Below are positions 38,155 through 46,859 of a stretch of DNA of 64,000 bases, piece after piece (position 1 is the stretch's first letter; each line of letters opens with the position of its first letter). The position numbers and the translations under genes were made by a program. The notes beneath the pieces are model-generated. The model was given only the letters and a program-made list of their open reading frames with translations, had not been told where the DNA came from and did not search any database. The stretch spans positions 434,001-498,000 of the forward strand of contig NZ_SZWE01000002.1 of the NCBI RefSeq assembly GCF_009669325.1, in the 5' to 3' direction. Source of the DNA: Roseovarius bejariae (GTDB taxonomy: Bacteria; Pseudomonadota; Alphaproteobacteria; Rhodobacterales; Rhodobacteraceae).

Positions 38155-39477
38155 TCAGGCCAGCATAACCATCGGGTTTTCGAGATTCTGCACGATCTGT
38201 TCGAGCAGTTGCGCCCCAAGAGCCCCGTCGATGACCCGGTGATCGACGCTCAGGGTGACAGACATAACCGTGGCGACCGTCAGTTCGCCATCCTTGCCGA
38301 CAACGGGTTTCTTCACACCAGCGCCAACCGCAAGGATGCCGCCGTGTGGTGGGTTGATGACCGCGTCGAAGTTGTCGATCCCGAACATCCCGAGGTTGGA
38401 GATGGCAAAGCTGCCGCCCTGGTATTCCTCGGGCGAAAGCTTGCGGTCGCGGGCGCGGGCGGCGAGATCTTTCATCTCTGCCGAAAGCGCCGAAAGCGAT
38501 TTCATGTCGGCATCTTTCAGTACCGGCGTGAACAATCCTCCTTCGATGGCCACGGCCACGGCCACGTCCGAGGGTTTGAGTTTCAGCACCTTGTCCCCGG
38601 CCCAGACGGCATTGGCATCCGGTACGGCCTGTAGTGCCAAGGCGCTTGCCTTGATGATGAAGTCATTGACGCTGAGCTTCACGCCGCGGCCCTCAAGCTG
38701 TTTGTTGAGTTGGCTGCGGAAGGCCAGCAACGCATCAAGCTTGATATCCCGGCGCAGATAGAAATGCGGGATGGTTTGCTTGGCTTCGCTCAAGCGTGCG
38801 GCAATGGTTTTGCGCATGCCGTCGAGTTTGACTTCCTCGTACTCGCGGTCTTGATACATCGCCGTGACGGCATCGGCAGAGGGACCAGCCGGGGCAGGGG
38901 CTGCTGCCGCGGCGGGGGCCGCTTCGGATTTGGCAGGGGCCGCGCCCGCTTTGGCGCTTTCGACATCGGCTTTCACGATCCGACCGCGCGGGCCGGAGCC
39001 TTTGATCTGGGCCAGGTCCAGCCCCTTGTCAGCGGCGATGCGGCGGGCGAGGGGGGAGGCGAAGATACGGTCGCCATCCGCACCCTTCGGCGCGGCAGGG
39101 GCCTTGGTGTCGGACGCGGCGGCGCCCTTGCCAGACCCTTCCCCGGCCGATTTCTCTTGGGAGGTATCTTCGGTTTCGGCTTTCGGTGCGGGTTTTGCAT
39201 CGCCGCCCGAGGTATCGATATCCTCGGCGCTTTCGCCTTCTTCCAATAGCACGGCAATCGGCGTGTTCACTTTAACGCCTTCGCTTCCTTCCTCAATGAG
39301 GATCTTGCCGACGGTCCCTTCATCCACGGCTTCGAATTCCATGGTGGCCTTGTCGGTCTCGATCTCGGCCAGAAGGTCGCCTGCATTGACGGTATCGCCT
39401 TCCTTGACCAGCCATTTGGCCAGAGTGCCTTCCTCCATGGTGGGCGAGAGGGCGGGCATGAGAATTTCTGTGGGCAT
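38155..39477 (-). CDS. pdhC: Pyruvate dehydrogenase E2, dihydrolipoyl acetyltransferase
   Basis: A 440-residue core subunit of the pyruvate dehydrogenase complex. Domains in order: one lipoyl domain (about 1-80) with the lipoylated lysine in [15 protein letters not shown]; an Ala/Pro/Glu-rich linker; the E1/E3-binding domain ([18 protein letters not shown]); a second linker; and the catalytic domain ending with [17 protein letters not shown], which holds the active His and Asp. It moves the acetyl group to CoA. It is last in the pdhABC operon, 14 bases after pdhB. Confidence 0.95.
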   Translation of the reverse strand: MPTEILMPALSPTMEEGTLAKWLVKEGDTVNAGDLLAEIETDKATMEFEAVDEGTVGKILIEEGSEGVKVNTPIAVLLEEGESAEDIDTSGGDAKPAPKAETEDTSQEKSAGEGSGKGAAASDTKAPAAPKGADGDRIFASPLARRIAADKGLDLAQIKGSGPRGRIVKADVESAKAGAAPAKSEAAPAAAAAPAPAGPSADAVTAMYQDREYEEVKLDGMRKTIAARLSEAKQTIPHFYLRRDIKLDALLAFRSQLNKQLEGRGVKLSVNDFIIKASALALQAVPDANAVWAGDKVLKLKPSDVAVAVAIEGGLFTPVLKDADMKSLSALSAEMKDLAARARDRKLSPEEYQGGSFAISNLGMFGIDNFDAVINPPHGGILAVGAGVKKPVVGKDGELTVATVMSVTLSVDHRVIDGALGAQLLEQIVQNLENPMVMLA

Positions 39478-39491
39478 TGCTCCGTCTCTCC

Positions 39492-40871
39492 TTAGCGGTA
39501 GGTCACTTTGTTCACGGCCTCCAACACCTCGTCGGTCGAGGTGAGGGCCAGTTTTTCGAGGTTCGCGGCATAGGGCATGGGCACGTCCTTGCCCGTGCAG
39601 TTGATGACCGGCGCATCGAGGTAATCGAAGGCGCGTTCCATCAAGGTTGCCGTTATGTGGTTGCCGATAGAGGCCACCGGGAACCCTTCTTCGACGGTGA
39701 CGCAGCGATTGGTCTTCATCACGCTGGCGATCACGGTGTCATAATCGATGGGGCGCAGGGTGCGCAGGTCAATCACCTCGGCCTCGACGCCGTCCTCGGC
39801 CAACTTCTCGGCCGCTTCGAGGGCATAGGTCATGCCGATGCCGAAGCTGACGATGGTCACATCCGTGCCCTCGCGCCAGACCTTGGCCTTGCCGAAGGGG
39901 ATGGTGAAATCATCCATGACAGGCACTTCGAAGGATTTGCCGTAGAGGATTTCGTTTTCGAGGAAGACCACCGGGTTCGGGTCGCGGATGGCGGATTTCA
40001 GCAGGCCCTTGGCGTCGGCGGCCGAGTAGGGTTGTACCACCTTGAGGCCAGGGATTTGTGCGTACCAGGCCGCGTAATCCTGACTGTGTTGCGCACCGAC
40101 GCGGGCGGCGGCGCCGTTGGGACCACGGAAGACAATGGGGCTGCCCATCTGGCCGCCGGACATATAAAGCGTCTTGGCCGCCGAATTGATGATCTGGTCA
40201 ATCGCCTGCATGGCGAAGTTCCATGTCATGAATTCCACGATGGGGCGCAAGCCGCCCCATGACGCGCCCACGCCGATGCCGGCAAAGCCGTGTTCGGTGA
40301 TGGGCGTGTCGATCACGCGTTTGCCACCGAATTCATCCAGCAGGCCTTGGGTGATCTTGTAGGCGCCTTGGTATTCGGCGACTTCCTCGCCCATGATGAA
40401 CACGGTGTCATCGTTGCGCATCTCTTCGGCCATGGCCGAATTGATCGCCTCTCGCACGGTCATGGTTTTCATTTCCGTGCCCTCGGGCCAGTCGGGGCTG
40501 GTGTCCGGTTTCGGGATGTCTGGCGCGTCGTCGCTTTTGGCTTTGGCGGGTGCGCTTTCCTCTTTGGCATCCGAAGATGGTTCGGGCGCGGCCGGGGAAG
40601 AGGCGCTTTCGATATCATCGGCGCTTTCGCCTTCTTCCAGCAGCACGGCAATGGGCGTGTTCACCTTCACCCCTTCGCTGCCTTCTTCGATCAGGATCTT
40701 GCCGATGGTGCCTTCATCCACGGCTTCGAATTCCATGGTGGCCTTGTCGGTTTCGATCTCGGCAATGATGTCGCCGCTTGATACCTCGTCACCTTCTTTC
40801 ACAAGCCACTTGGCAAGGGTGCCTTCTTCCATGGTGGGGGAGAGGGCGGGCATTAGGATTTCAGTTGCCAT
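39492..40871 (-). CDS. pdhB: Pyruvate dehydrogenase E1 beta with N-terminal lipoyl domain
   Basis: A 459-residue E1 beta subunit. The first 80 residues are a complete lipoyl domain almost identical to that of PdhC, joined by an acidic Ala/Pro linker to a normal E1 beta body ([21 protein letters not shown], then [19 protein letters not shown]). Lipoylated E1 beta subunits are known from several alphaproteobacteria. The subunit pairs with PdhA to bind thiamine diphosphate. It lies 12 bases after pdhA. Confidence 0.95.
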   Translation of the reverse strand: MATEILMPALSPTMEEGTLAKWLVKEGDEVSSGDIIAEIETDKATMEFEAVDEGTIGKILIEEGSEGVKVNTPIAVLLEEGESADDIESASSPAAPEPSSDAKEESAPAKAKSDDAPDIPKPDTSPDWPEGTEMKTMTVREAINSAMAEEMRNDDTVFIMGEEVAEYQGAYKITQGLLDEFGGKRVIDTPITEHGFAGIGVGASWGGLRPIVEFMTWNFAMQAIDQIINSAAKTLYMSGGQMGSPIVFRGPNGAAARVGAQHSQDYAAWYAQIPGLKVVQPYSAADAKGLLKSAIRDPNPVVFLENEILYGKSFEVPVMDDFTIPFGKAKVWREGTDVTIVSFGIGMTYALEAAEKLAEDGVEAEVIDLRTLRPIDYDTVIASVMKTNRCVTVEEGFPVASIGNHITATLMERAFDYLDAPVINCTGKDVPMPYAANLEKLALTSTDEVLEAVNKVTYR

Positions 40872-40883
40872 TGTTGTCTCTCC

Positions 40884-41894
40884 TCAAGCGTTCTGGGGGG
40901 CGACATCGGTATAGATGTCTGTCCAAAGGTCTTCGACGGAGGGTTCCGGGCTGTCCTTGGAGAATTCGGCGGCCTCGTTGACGATGCCCTTGATCTCCTT
41001 ATCGATCGCCTTGAGCTCATCCTCGGTGGCGTGTTTGCCCGAGAGCAACAGATCGCGCACGTGTTCAATGGCGTCTTTTTCCTCGCGCATCTTCTGGACT
41101 TCTTCGCGGGTGCGGTATTTGGCCGGGTCCGACATGGAGTGACCGCGATAGCGATAGGTCTTGATTTCAAGGATATAAGGGCCTTTCCCGGCCCGGCAGT
41201 GGGCGACGGCCTTTTCGCCCGCTTCTTTCACGGCCATCACGTCCATACCGTCAACTGCTTCGCCAGGGATACCGAAGGCTTCGCCGCGGGTGTAGATGTC
41301 GGGGGTGGAGGTGGAGCGTTTTTGCGAGGTGCCCATGGCGTATTGGTTGTTCTCGATGACGAAGACCACCGGCAGGTCCCACAGGGCGGCCATGTTGAAG
41401 GTTTCGTAAACCTGACCCTGGTTCGCGGCCCCGTCCCCGAAATAGGTGAAAGTTACGCGGTTGTTCTCCAAGTACTTGTCGGCAAAGGCCAATCCGGCAC
41501 CGAGCGGTACGTTAGCCCCAACGATACCATGGCCGCCGTAAAAGTCTTTCTCGGTCGAGAACATATGCATCGACCCGCCCTTACCCTTGGAGTAGCCGCC
41601 TTCGCGGCCGGTGAGTTCGGCCATGACGCCCTTGGGGTCCATTCCGCAGGCCAACATATGGCCATGGTCCCTATATGTTGTGATCCGCTTGTCGCCATCC
41701 TCAGCAGCTGCCTCAAGACCTACGACAACGGCTTCCTGGCCGATGTAGAGGTGGCAGAACCCGCCGATCAATCCCATGCCGTAAAGCTGGCCCGCCTTTT
41801 CTTCGAATCGGCGGATCAAGAGCATGTCTCGGTAGTATGACTTTAACTCATCGGCAGAAACATTTGGTTTCTTTGCACTTTTTCGAGTGGCCAT
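40884..41894 (-). CDS. pdhA: Pyruvate dehydrogenase E1 alpha
   Basis: A 336-residue subunit that decarboxylates pyruvate. It contains LIRRFEEKAGQLYGMGLIGGFCHLYIGQEA at the start, the thiamine diphosphate motif GDGAANQGQVYETFNMAALWDLPVVFVIENN and the phosphorylation-loop-like YRYRGHSMSDPAKYRTREE. A GGAGGAGG ribosome site precedes the ATG and an operator-like palindrome lies 24 bases upstream. It heads the pdhA-pdhB-pdhC operon. Confidence 0.96.
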   Translation of the reverse strand: MATRKSAKKPNVSADELKSYYRDMLLIRRFEEKAGQLYGMGLIGGFCHLYIGQEAVVVGLEAAAEDGDKRITTYRDHGHMLACGMDPKGVMAELTGREGGYSKGKGGSMHMFSTEKDFYGGHGIVGANVPLGAGLAFADKYLENNRVTFTYFGDGAANQGQVYETFNMAALWDLPVVFVIENNQYAMGTSQKRSTSTPDIYTRGEAFGIPGEAVDGMDVMAVKEAGEKAVAHCRAGKGPYILEIKTYRYRGHSMSDPAKYRTREEVQKMREEKDAIEHVRDLLLSGKHATEDELKAIDKEIKGIVNEAAEFSKDSPEPSVEDLWTDIYTDVAPQNA

Positions 41895-41917
41895 GGGCGG
41901 CGCCTCCTCCGCTGCAT

Positions 41918-41941
41918 AAATAGTTTAGCATTAAACTATTT
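41918..41941. promoter_or_regulatory. Operator-like palindrome at the pdhA promoter
   Basis: AAATAGTTTA-gcat-TAAACTATTT, a perfect 10-bp inverted repeat, 24 to 47 bases upstream of the pdhA start. Its AT-richness stands out in this GC-rich region. The shape suits a MarR- or GntR-type dimer covering the core promoter; I do not recognise the regulator. Confidence 0.6.
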
Positions 41942-42006
41942 ACTACACCATCACGGGCCAAATTTCGAGAGGCAATTTGCGCCCTGTTGTCTTGTGGTGG
42001 ATGAAG

Positions 42007-42084
42007 CGTACGAGTCGTACGATTTACCCCCGGTTTTCGTACGAAAATCCGGGGGTGGCTAGGTGCTGCCGTACGAGTCGTACG
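42007..42084. repeat. Tripartite GTACGA palindrome element, copy B
   Basis: CGTACGAGTCGTACG at 42007-42021 and again at 42070-42084, with TTTTCGTACGAAAA at 42034-42047 between. The middle core is enclosed in a further inverted repeat, ACCCCCGG at 42026-42033 with CCGGGGGT at 42049-42056, giving a long hairpin. Read on the minus strand it parallels copy A at 21826-21910. It lies between pdhA and the soxT stop and could also act as the soxT 3'-end structure. Confidence 0.72.
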
Positions 42085-42093
42085 AAACTCGGC

Positions 42094-43152
42094 CTACTCG
42101 GCGGGTTGAAACCCCTCGATCAGTTGCCGCAAGCCGAAGGCTGCGCCCGCGATGATCGACAGCATCGTGACCGGGGCGGAGTAGCTGAGCACCGAGAAGG
42201 CCGAGATGCCCTGACCCACGGTGCAGCCCATGGCGAGCACCGCACCGGCCCCCATGAGGACCGCGCCGACGATCTGGCGGCGCAACTCGCGCGGGTCTTC
42301 GCAGGCCTCCCAGCGGAAGTGGCCCTTGATGAGCGATCCGGCGAAGGCCCCGAGGGCCACGCCGACGACAGAGCCCACCGCGAAGGAAGGTGCCTGCGCC
42401 GAGGCGCGCATGGTGTAGAGCAGGGTTTCGCCCACGGGGGCGGAGAAGCTGTGCGAGACCACCGGCATGGCAGCGAAGCCCTGTGTGGCGACCATGTAGC
42501 TGCCGGCCCAGCCTGCCGTCACCCCGACACCCACCATGACGGCCCAGAACACAGAGCCGGGTTTTTCCAGAAGCTCGCGGGATGAGAGGGCGGCGAGACA
42601 AAGCAGAAGGCCGATCAGAATGCCCAGAGTGGCCAGCGGCAACCCGGTGTTTGCGGAGACCAGATGCACGATGCCTGGGGGCAGGTCGGTCGTTACGTCC
42701 TGCTGGGGAAAGATCCAGTTGCGCAGATAGGAGAAGGGGCCGTGCAGCATGGCATAGGCCGAGACCCCCATGACGATGACGATCACGAAGGCGCGGATAT
42801 CGCCGCCACCCAGACGGGCGATGCAGCCATACCCGCAGTTGCCCGCCAAGGCCATTCCATAGCCAAACATTAGCCCGCCGAGGACAGAAGCCAGCGGCAT
42901 CCAGCGTATCGAAAGATAAAACGAGCGTTCGGGCGCGAAATGGCCGGTGGCGGTCAGGGCATAGACCCCGGTCACGGCCACGCCGATGGCCAGAAACCAC
43001 ATCCGCATCCGCACCCAGGAGTCGCCATAAAGCGCGTCTTCGATGGCGCCCATGGTGCAGAACCGCCCGATCCGGGCGGCGAGGCCCAGAAGCAGGCCCG
43101 TGACCAGCCCGATCAGGGCGACCAGAAAGTTGTCGTCGATGAATTCAAACAT
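42094..43152 (-). CDS. soxT: YeeE/YedE-family sulfur transporter (SoxT-like)
   Basis: A 352-residue membrane protein with about nine or ten hydrophobic segments and the paired cysteine motifs of the YeeE/YedE (TsuA) family: RIGRFCTMGAIEDAL near residue 33, ALAGNCGYGCIARLGGGD near 103-109, and AMGCTVGQGISA near 315. This family moves thiosulfate or sulfur species across the cytoplasmic membrane. It is encoded directly after soxR on the same strand, where sox clusters of Rhodobacteraceae often carry soxT. Substrate is inferred from family and context. Confidence 0.82.
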   Translation of the reverse strand: MFEFIDDNFLVALIGLVTGLLLGLAARIGRFCTMGAIEDALYGDSWVRMRMWFLAIGVAVTGVYALTATGHFAPERSFYLSIRWMPLASVLGGLMFGYGMALAGNCGYGCIARLGGGDIRAFVIVIVMGVSAYAMLHGPFSYLRNWIFPQQDVTTDLPPGIVHLVSANTGLPLATLGILIGLLLCLAALSSRELLEKPGSVFWAVMVGVGVTAGWAGSYMVATQGFAAMPVVSHSFSAPVGETLLYTMRASAQAPSFAVGSVVGVALGAFAGSLIKGHFRWEACEDPRELRRQIVGAVLMGAGAVLAMGCTVGQGISAFSVLSYSAPVTMLSIIAGAAFGLRQLIEGFQPAE

Positions 43153-43190
43153 AGGCCATTCCTCCGCTCCGGGGCGAAGGGCGCGATTCC

Positions 43191-43538
43191 TCAGACCGCC
43201 TCGGAGTCCTCGGCGCAGAATAGCTCATAAACAAGTTCGAGTACACGCCGGGGCTTGTCATCCGCGAGACGATAGAAGATCGCCTTGCCTTCGCGGCGTG
43301 GGATGACCAGACCTTCGAGCCGTAGTCGCGAAAGTTGTTGGGAAACAGCGGCCTGTCGTGCCGAAAGCAGTTCCTCAAGCTCGGTCACCGATTTCTCGCC
43401 GGTGACGAGATGGCAAAGGATCATCAGGCGGCCTTCGTGGCTGATCGCCTTGAGGAAGGTGGAGGCATTGGTGGCGTTGGTCACCATGCGGTCCATTTCG
43501 GCTTCGGTCAGTGAATCGTCAAATACGGGAAGTCCCAT
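43191..43538 (-). CDS. soxR: ArsR-family sulfur-responsive repressor SoxR
   Basis: A 115-residue winged-helix repressor. The recognition helix is in ELLSARQAAVSQQLSRLRLEGLV. Cys42 (MILCHL) and Cys108 (ELFCAE) sit in the helices 2 and 5 positions used by SqrR/BigR/SoxR repressors to form a disulfide or polysulfide bridge when sulfane sulfur appears. Paracoccus SoxR represses the sox genes from the soxS-soxV and soxW-soxX intergenic regions; matching inverted repeats are present here. It is in an operon between soxS and soxT. Confidence 0.9.
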   Translation of the reverse strand: MGLPVFDDSLTEAEMDRMVTNATNASTFLKAISHEGRLMILCHLVTGEKSVTELEELLSARQAAVSQQLSRLRLEGLVIPRREGKAIFYRLADDKPRRVLELVYELFCAEDSEAV

Positions 43539-43576
43539 TGTCCCATGCCTTGTTTTGTTTAGGCCTGCGCGGGGCC

Positions 43577-43957
43577 TTAATTGGTTTTTGCGCCATTTTC
43601 AAAGTCCGTGTTGTCTTTGAGCATCATTGTCAGCAGGCCCCAGAAGAAATCTTCGCCCGGGTAGCCTTCGATCCGGGCGAGTTCCTGACCCTCGTCCACG
43701 AGGACGAAGGTGGGGGTGAAAAGGATCTTGCGGTCAAACGCGATCCCCTCGGGCGGTGCATCCTTGATGTCGACGATGCGCAAGGGGGCGTATGCGCCCT
43801 CGGCTGTCTTGGGGTAGATGGGGCCAAGGTCGGCCTTCCATTCGATGCAGTAGTGGCATCCCTCGCGTTCGACCATCACGAGTTCGACCGCCTGCGCCAT
43901 TGGGGCAAGCGAGAGCCAGAGGACCGGCGCGAGTAAGGAGAGTGCCCTTGACAGCAT
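43577..43957 (-). CDS. soxS: Periplasmic thioredoxin SoxS
   Basis: A 126-residue thioredoxin-fold protein with a signal peptide (MLSRALSLLAPVLWLSLAPMAQA) and the redox motif CHYC near residues 34-37. The cis-proline strand is LFTPTFVLVDEG. SoxS is needed for full sox expression in Paracoccus and keeps SoxY in an active thiol state. It is divergent from soxV, sharing a 75-base regulatory region, and leads the soxS-soxR-soxT unit. Confidence 0.9.
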   Translation of the reverse strand: MLSRALSLLAPVLWLSLAPMAQAVELVMVEREGCHYCIEWKADLGPIYPKTAEGAYAPLRIVDIKDAPPEGIAFDRKILFTPTFVLVDEGQELARIEGYPGEDFFWGLLTMMLKDNTDFENGAKTN

Positions 43958-43988
43958 TCCACACCTGATTGACGTTGACTTAATCCAC

Positions 43989-44007
43989 TACATAATTTGA
44001 ATATGTA
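43989..44007. promoter_or_regulatory. Candidate SoxR operator, soxS-soxV region
   Basis: TACATA-N7-TATGTA, perfect arms, in the short divergent region where SoxR binds in Paracoccus. It contains TGAATATG (43998-44005), a half-site also seen in the soxW-soxX and soxB-soxC gaps. Confidence 0.55.
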
Positions 44008-44032
44008 AATAAGACAAGGAAACCGCGTTGTG

Positions 44033-44767
44033 ATGGACATTTCTTTTGCCGGTGCGGCCCTGGCCGGGTTCCTGGCGTTTTTCACCCCCTGTATATTGCC
44101 GATGGTTCCATTTTACCTGAGCTATATGGCGGGACTGTCGATGGCCGAGTTGCGCGAGGAGGGGCAGATCGCCCCGGGGGCGCAGCGGCGGCTGATTCTG
44201 TCGTCTGTGGCCTTTGCCCTTGGGGTGACGAGCATATTCACGCTGATGGGCATGGGCGCCACAGCGGTCGGTCAGGCCTTCAGCCAGTGGTTCGATGTGC
44301 TGCGCTATGTGGCGGCGGGTTTGATCTTTGTTTTTGGTCTGCACTTTCTGGGTGTTATCCGCATCGGGATTTTGTACCGCGAGGCCAAGATCGACGCGAA
44401 AACAGACCCCAAAAGCTTTGTCGGGGCCTATGTGATGGGGCTGGCCTTTGCCTTTGGCTGGAGCGCCTGCGTGGGGCCGGTTCTGGCCACGATCCTGATG
44501 ATGGCCAGCGGTATGGGCGAGGTCTGGCGCGGGGGTGTTTTGTTGCTGGTGTTCGGGCTGGGCATGACGGCGCCCTTCGTGGTGGCGGCGATGTTCGCCA
44601 AGCCGTTTCTTGGCTGGATGCAGCGCAATCGCAAGTATCAGCCTTACGTCGAGAAGGCCTTGGGTGTTATGCTGATCGTGTTCGCGTTGCTGATCGCCAC
44701 CGGCACGATCAACGAGATTGCCAACTGGATGATCGAGACCTTCCCGGTGTTTTCATCGCTGGGATAA
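44033..44767 (+). CDS. soxV: CcdA-like thiol transporter SoxV
   Basis: A 244-residue membrane protein of the CcdA/DsbD family with about six transmembrane helices. The two redox cysteines lie in FFTPCILPMVPFY and GWSACVGPVLATIL, one in each half of the protein. SoxV carries electrons from the cytoplasm to the periplasmic thioredoxins SoxW and SoxS, keeping the SoxYZ carrier active. The ATG at 44033 is taken; a GTG at 44030 has slightly better spacing to AAGGA. Confidence 0.92.
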   Translation: MDISFAGAALAGFLAFFTPCILPMVPFYLSYMAGLSMAELREEGQIAPGAQRRLILSSVAFALGVTSIFTLMGMGATAVGQAFSQWFDVLRYVAAGLIFVFGLHFLGVIRIGILYREAKIDAKTDPKSFVGAYVMGLAFAFGWSACVGPVLATILMMASGMGEVWRGGVLLLVFGLGMTAPFVVAAMFAKPFLGWMQRNRKYQPYVEKALGVMLIVFALLIATGTINEIANWMIETFPVFSSLG

Positions 44768-44792
44768 GCCATAATTTCAGGGAGAACGAAAA

Positions 44793-45374
44793 ATGATACG
44801 TATTATCGCGAGTTTGCTGGTGATGATCGGTCTGGCGCTGCCGGCGGCGGCGGCCGAGATCGGTGACGACGGGTTGCACAAGGAAAGCTGGATGCGGGAG
44901 ACCTTCCTCGATATGGCCGAGGATCTGGAGGAAGCCCGCGCCGAGGGCAAGCGCCTGGTGCTGATGGTGGAACAACGGGGCTGTATCTATTGCAAGAAGA
45001 TGCACGAGGAGGTGTACCCCGACGAGACCATTTCGACCTACATCGAGGAGAATTTCTTTGTCGTGCAACTGAATCTTCACGGGTCGCGTGAGATGGTCGA
45101 TTTCGACGGTGACGTACGGTCGGAACGGGACATGCTTCGCAAATGGGGGATTCTTTTCACGCCGACGGTGATCTTCCTGCCCGAAGAGGTCGAGGAGGGT
45201 GTCGCGGCGCCGCAGGCTGCGGTGGCGACGATGCCGGGGGCGTTCCAGAAGGGGACCACTTTGGACATGTTCACCTGGGTGAACGAAAAGCGGTATGCCA
45301 TGGAAAACGAGGAGGATTTTCAAAGATACCACGCGCGCCGCATTCAAGAGCGCGCGGCGGCGAAACAAGATTAA
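44793..45374 (+). CDS. soxW: Periplasmic thioredoxin SoxW
   Basis: A 193-residue thioredoxin with a signal peptide (MIRIIASLLVMIGLALPAAAA) and active site CIYC in VEQRGCIYCKKMHEEVYPDE. The cis-proline strand reads LFTPTVIFLPEE. It is the periplasmic partner of SoxV, 25 bases downstream, and in Paracoccus is not essential for sulfur oxidation although SoxV is. A 122-base gap with operator-like repeats follows. Confidence 0.9.
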   Translation: MIRIIASLLVMIGLALPAAAAEIGDDGLHKESWMRETFLDMAEDLEEARAEGKRLVLMVEQRGCIYCKKMHEEVYPDETISTYIEENFFVVQLNLHGSREMVDFDGDVRSERDMLRKWGILFTPTVIFLPEEVEEGVAAPQAAVATMPGAFQKGTTLDMFTWVNEKRYAMENEEDFQRYHARRIQERAAAKQD

Positions 45375-45395
45375 CCAAACCGTGTGGATGCAGCA

Positions 45396-45417
45396 ATAAT
45401 TCACAAAGCTGAATTTG
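45396..45417. promoter_or_regulatory. Candidate SoxR operator, soxW-soxX region
   Basis: AATTCA-caaagc-TGAATT, perfect arms within the wider pair ATAATTCA and TGAATTTG separated by six bases. It lies 80 bases upstream of soxX, in the second region bound by SoxR in Paracoccus. A perfect CTGTATACAG palindrome at 45447-45456 lies nearer the start and overlaps a likely -10 region. Confidence 0.6.
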
Positions 45418-45496
45418 TTGTTGCATCGGCCCGGAATGGTGGCCTACTGTATACAGAGCTAGCCGAGAACAAGGCATGATAGCCATGGGAGGAAAC

Positions 45497-45979
45497 ATGA
45501 AGCTTTCGACAACACTATTGGTGGCGGCGACCCTGACCGCCGGGGCGGCGCAGGCCGGTCCGGTTGCGCCGGGCGACGTTCAATTCGGGGAATACGGTGA
45601 GGTGACCGAGTCACTGACCGGGGCTCCGGGAGATCCGGAAAACGGTGCCAAGGTCATGAAGACCAAGAGCATCGGGAACTGTATTTCGTGCCATCAGGTG
45701 ACCGCATTGAACGATGCGCCGTTCCACGGTGAAATCGGACCGCCGCTTGACGGTGTGGCCGATCGTTGGGGCGAGGCAGAGCTGCGCGGGATCCTGACCA
45801 ATGCCAAGAATACGTTCCCCGGCTCGATGATGCCCGCCTATTACAAGGTCGAAGGTTTTGTGCGCCCGGGCGATGCCTACACGGGCAAGGCCCCCGAAGG
45901 TGAGCTGGATCCGCTTCTGTCGGCCCAGCAGATCGAAGATGTTGTCGCCTTCCTGTCGACGCTGAAATACGAAGACTGA
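45497..45979 (+). CDS. soxX: Monoheme cytochrome SoxX
   Basis: A 160-residue periplasmic cytochrome with a signal peptide (MKLSTTLLVAATLTAGAAQA), one heme site CISCH and a Met-bearing loop FPGSMMPAYYKV that supplies the axial ligand. Together with SoxA it forms SoxXA, which couples thiosulfate to the SoxY cysteine. The ATG at 45497 follows GGGAGGAAAC; it begins the soxXYZABCD transcription unit. Confidence 0.95.
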   Translation: MKLSTTLLVAATLTAGAAQAGPVAPGDVQFGEYGEVTESLTGAPGDPENGAKVMKTKSIGNCISCHQVTALNDAPFHGEIGPPLDGVADRWGEAELRGILTNAKNTFPGSMMPAYYKVEGFVRPGDAYTGKAPEGELDPLLSAQQIEDVVAFLSTLKYED

Positions 45980-46020
45980 CGCGTTTCAGGCAGGTTACGA
46001 GATTGACCAAGGAGAAGAAA

Positions 46021-46440
46021 ATGGACTTCACACGACGTGAGACGCTGGCGATCGGCGCTGCCGCCGCTGCGGTAACCGCGTTGCCGATGCCGGCAATGGC
46101 ATCGCTGGCCGACGATATGATCGCGGAATTCACCGGCGGGGCCGATGTGGCCGATGGCGGTGTCGACCTCGACGCGCCGGAGATTGCCGAGAACGGCAAC
46201 ACCGTGCCGATCGAAGTGAGCGCCGAGGGCGCGAGCGCGATCATGGTGCTGGCCGCGGGCAACCCGACCCCGGGTGTCGCGACCTTCAACTTCGGCCCGG
46301 GTGCCGGGGCGCAGCGCGCCAAGACCCGTATCCGCCTTGCCGGAACGCAGGACGTGATCGCGGTGGCCAAAATGGCGGACGGCAGCTTTGCCAAGACCCA
46401 GAAGACCGTGAAGGTCACCATCGGCGGCTGCGGCGGCTAA
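46021..46440 (+). CDS. soxY: Sulfur-carrier subunit SoxY
   Basis: A 139-residue protein with a Tat signal (TRRETLAIGAAAAAVTALP) and the C-terminal swinging arm GGCGG, whose cysteine (third from the C-terminal end) carries the sulfur intermediates. The middle is an immunoglobulin-like beta-domain (TVPIEVSAEGASAIMVLAAGN). It is exported with SoxZ, which lacks its own signal. All elements of an active SoxY are intact. Confidence 0.97.
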   Translation: MDFTRRETLAIGAAAAAVTALPMPAMASLADDMIAEFTGGADVADGGVDLDAPEIAENGNTVPIEVSAEGASAIMVLAAGNPTPGVATFNFGPGAGAQRAKTRIRLAGTQDVIAVAKMADGSFAKTQKTVKVTIGGCGG

Positions 46441-46463
46441 GCGAGCGAGAAGGAGAGAACACA

Positions 46464-46793
46464 ATGGCAAAAGGTGTACGCCCCCGCGTGAAAGCGCCCC
46501 GTTCGGCCGAAGCCGGAGAGGTCGTGGTCATCAAGACCCTGATCAGTCACAAGATGGAATCGGGTCAGCGCAAGGACAGTGACGGCAACGTCATCCCGCG
46601 CTCGATCATCAACCGTTTCACTTGTGAATATAACGGCACTATGGTCGTGGATGTGGAAATGCACCCCGCGATCTCGACCAACCCCTACTTCGAGTTCGAG
46701 GCAACCATCCCCGAGGCCGGTGACTTCCAGTTCACCTGGTACGACGATGATGGCTCGGTCTACGAAGAAACCAAAACGGTCAAGGTCGGCTGA
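46464..46793 (+). CDS. soxZ: SoxYZ carrier subunit SoxZ
   Basis: A 109-residue beta-sandwich protein without signal peptide, exported as a complex with Tat-dependent SoxY. It begins GVRPRVKAPRSAEAGEVVVIKTLISHKMESGQRKD in family style and ends with FQFTWYDDDGSVYEETKTV. The ribosome site GAAGGAGAG precedes the ATG. A GC-rich hairpin (46806-46817 with 46823-46833) lies between soxZ and soxA. Confidence 0.97.
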   Translation: MAKGVRPRVKAPRSAEAGEVVVIKTLISHKMESGQRKDSDGNVIPRSIINRFTCEYNGTMVVDVEMHPAISTNPYFEFEATIPEAGDFQFTWYDDDGSVYEETKTVKVG

Positions 46794-46859
46794 TAACAAA
46801 AGGTGCCCTGCGCCCGGGTGAACCGGGGCGGGGCCAACCTTTAGGGAGGGAAAAAACAC

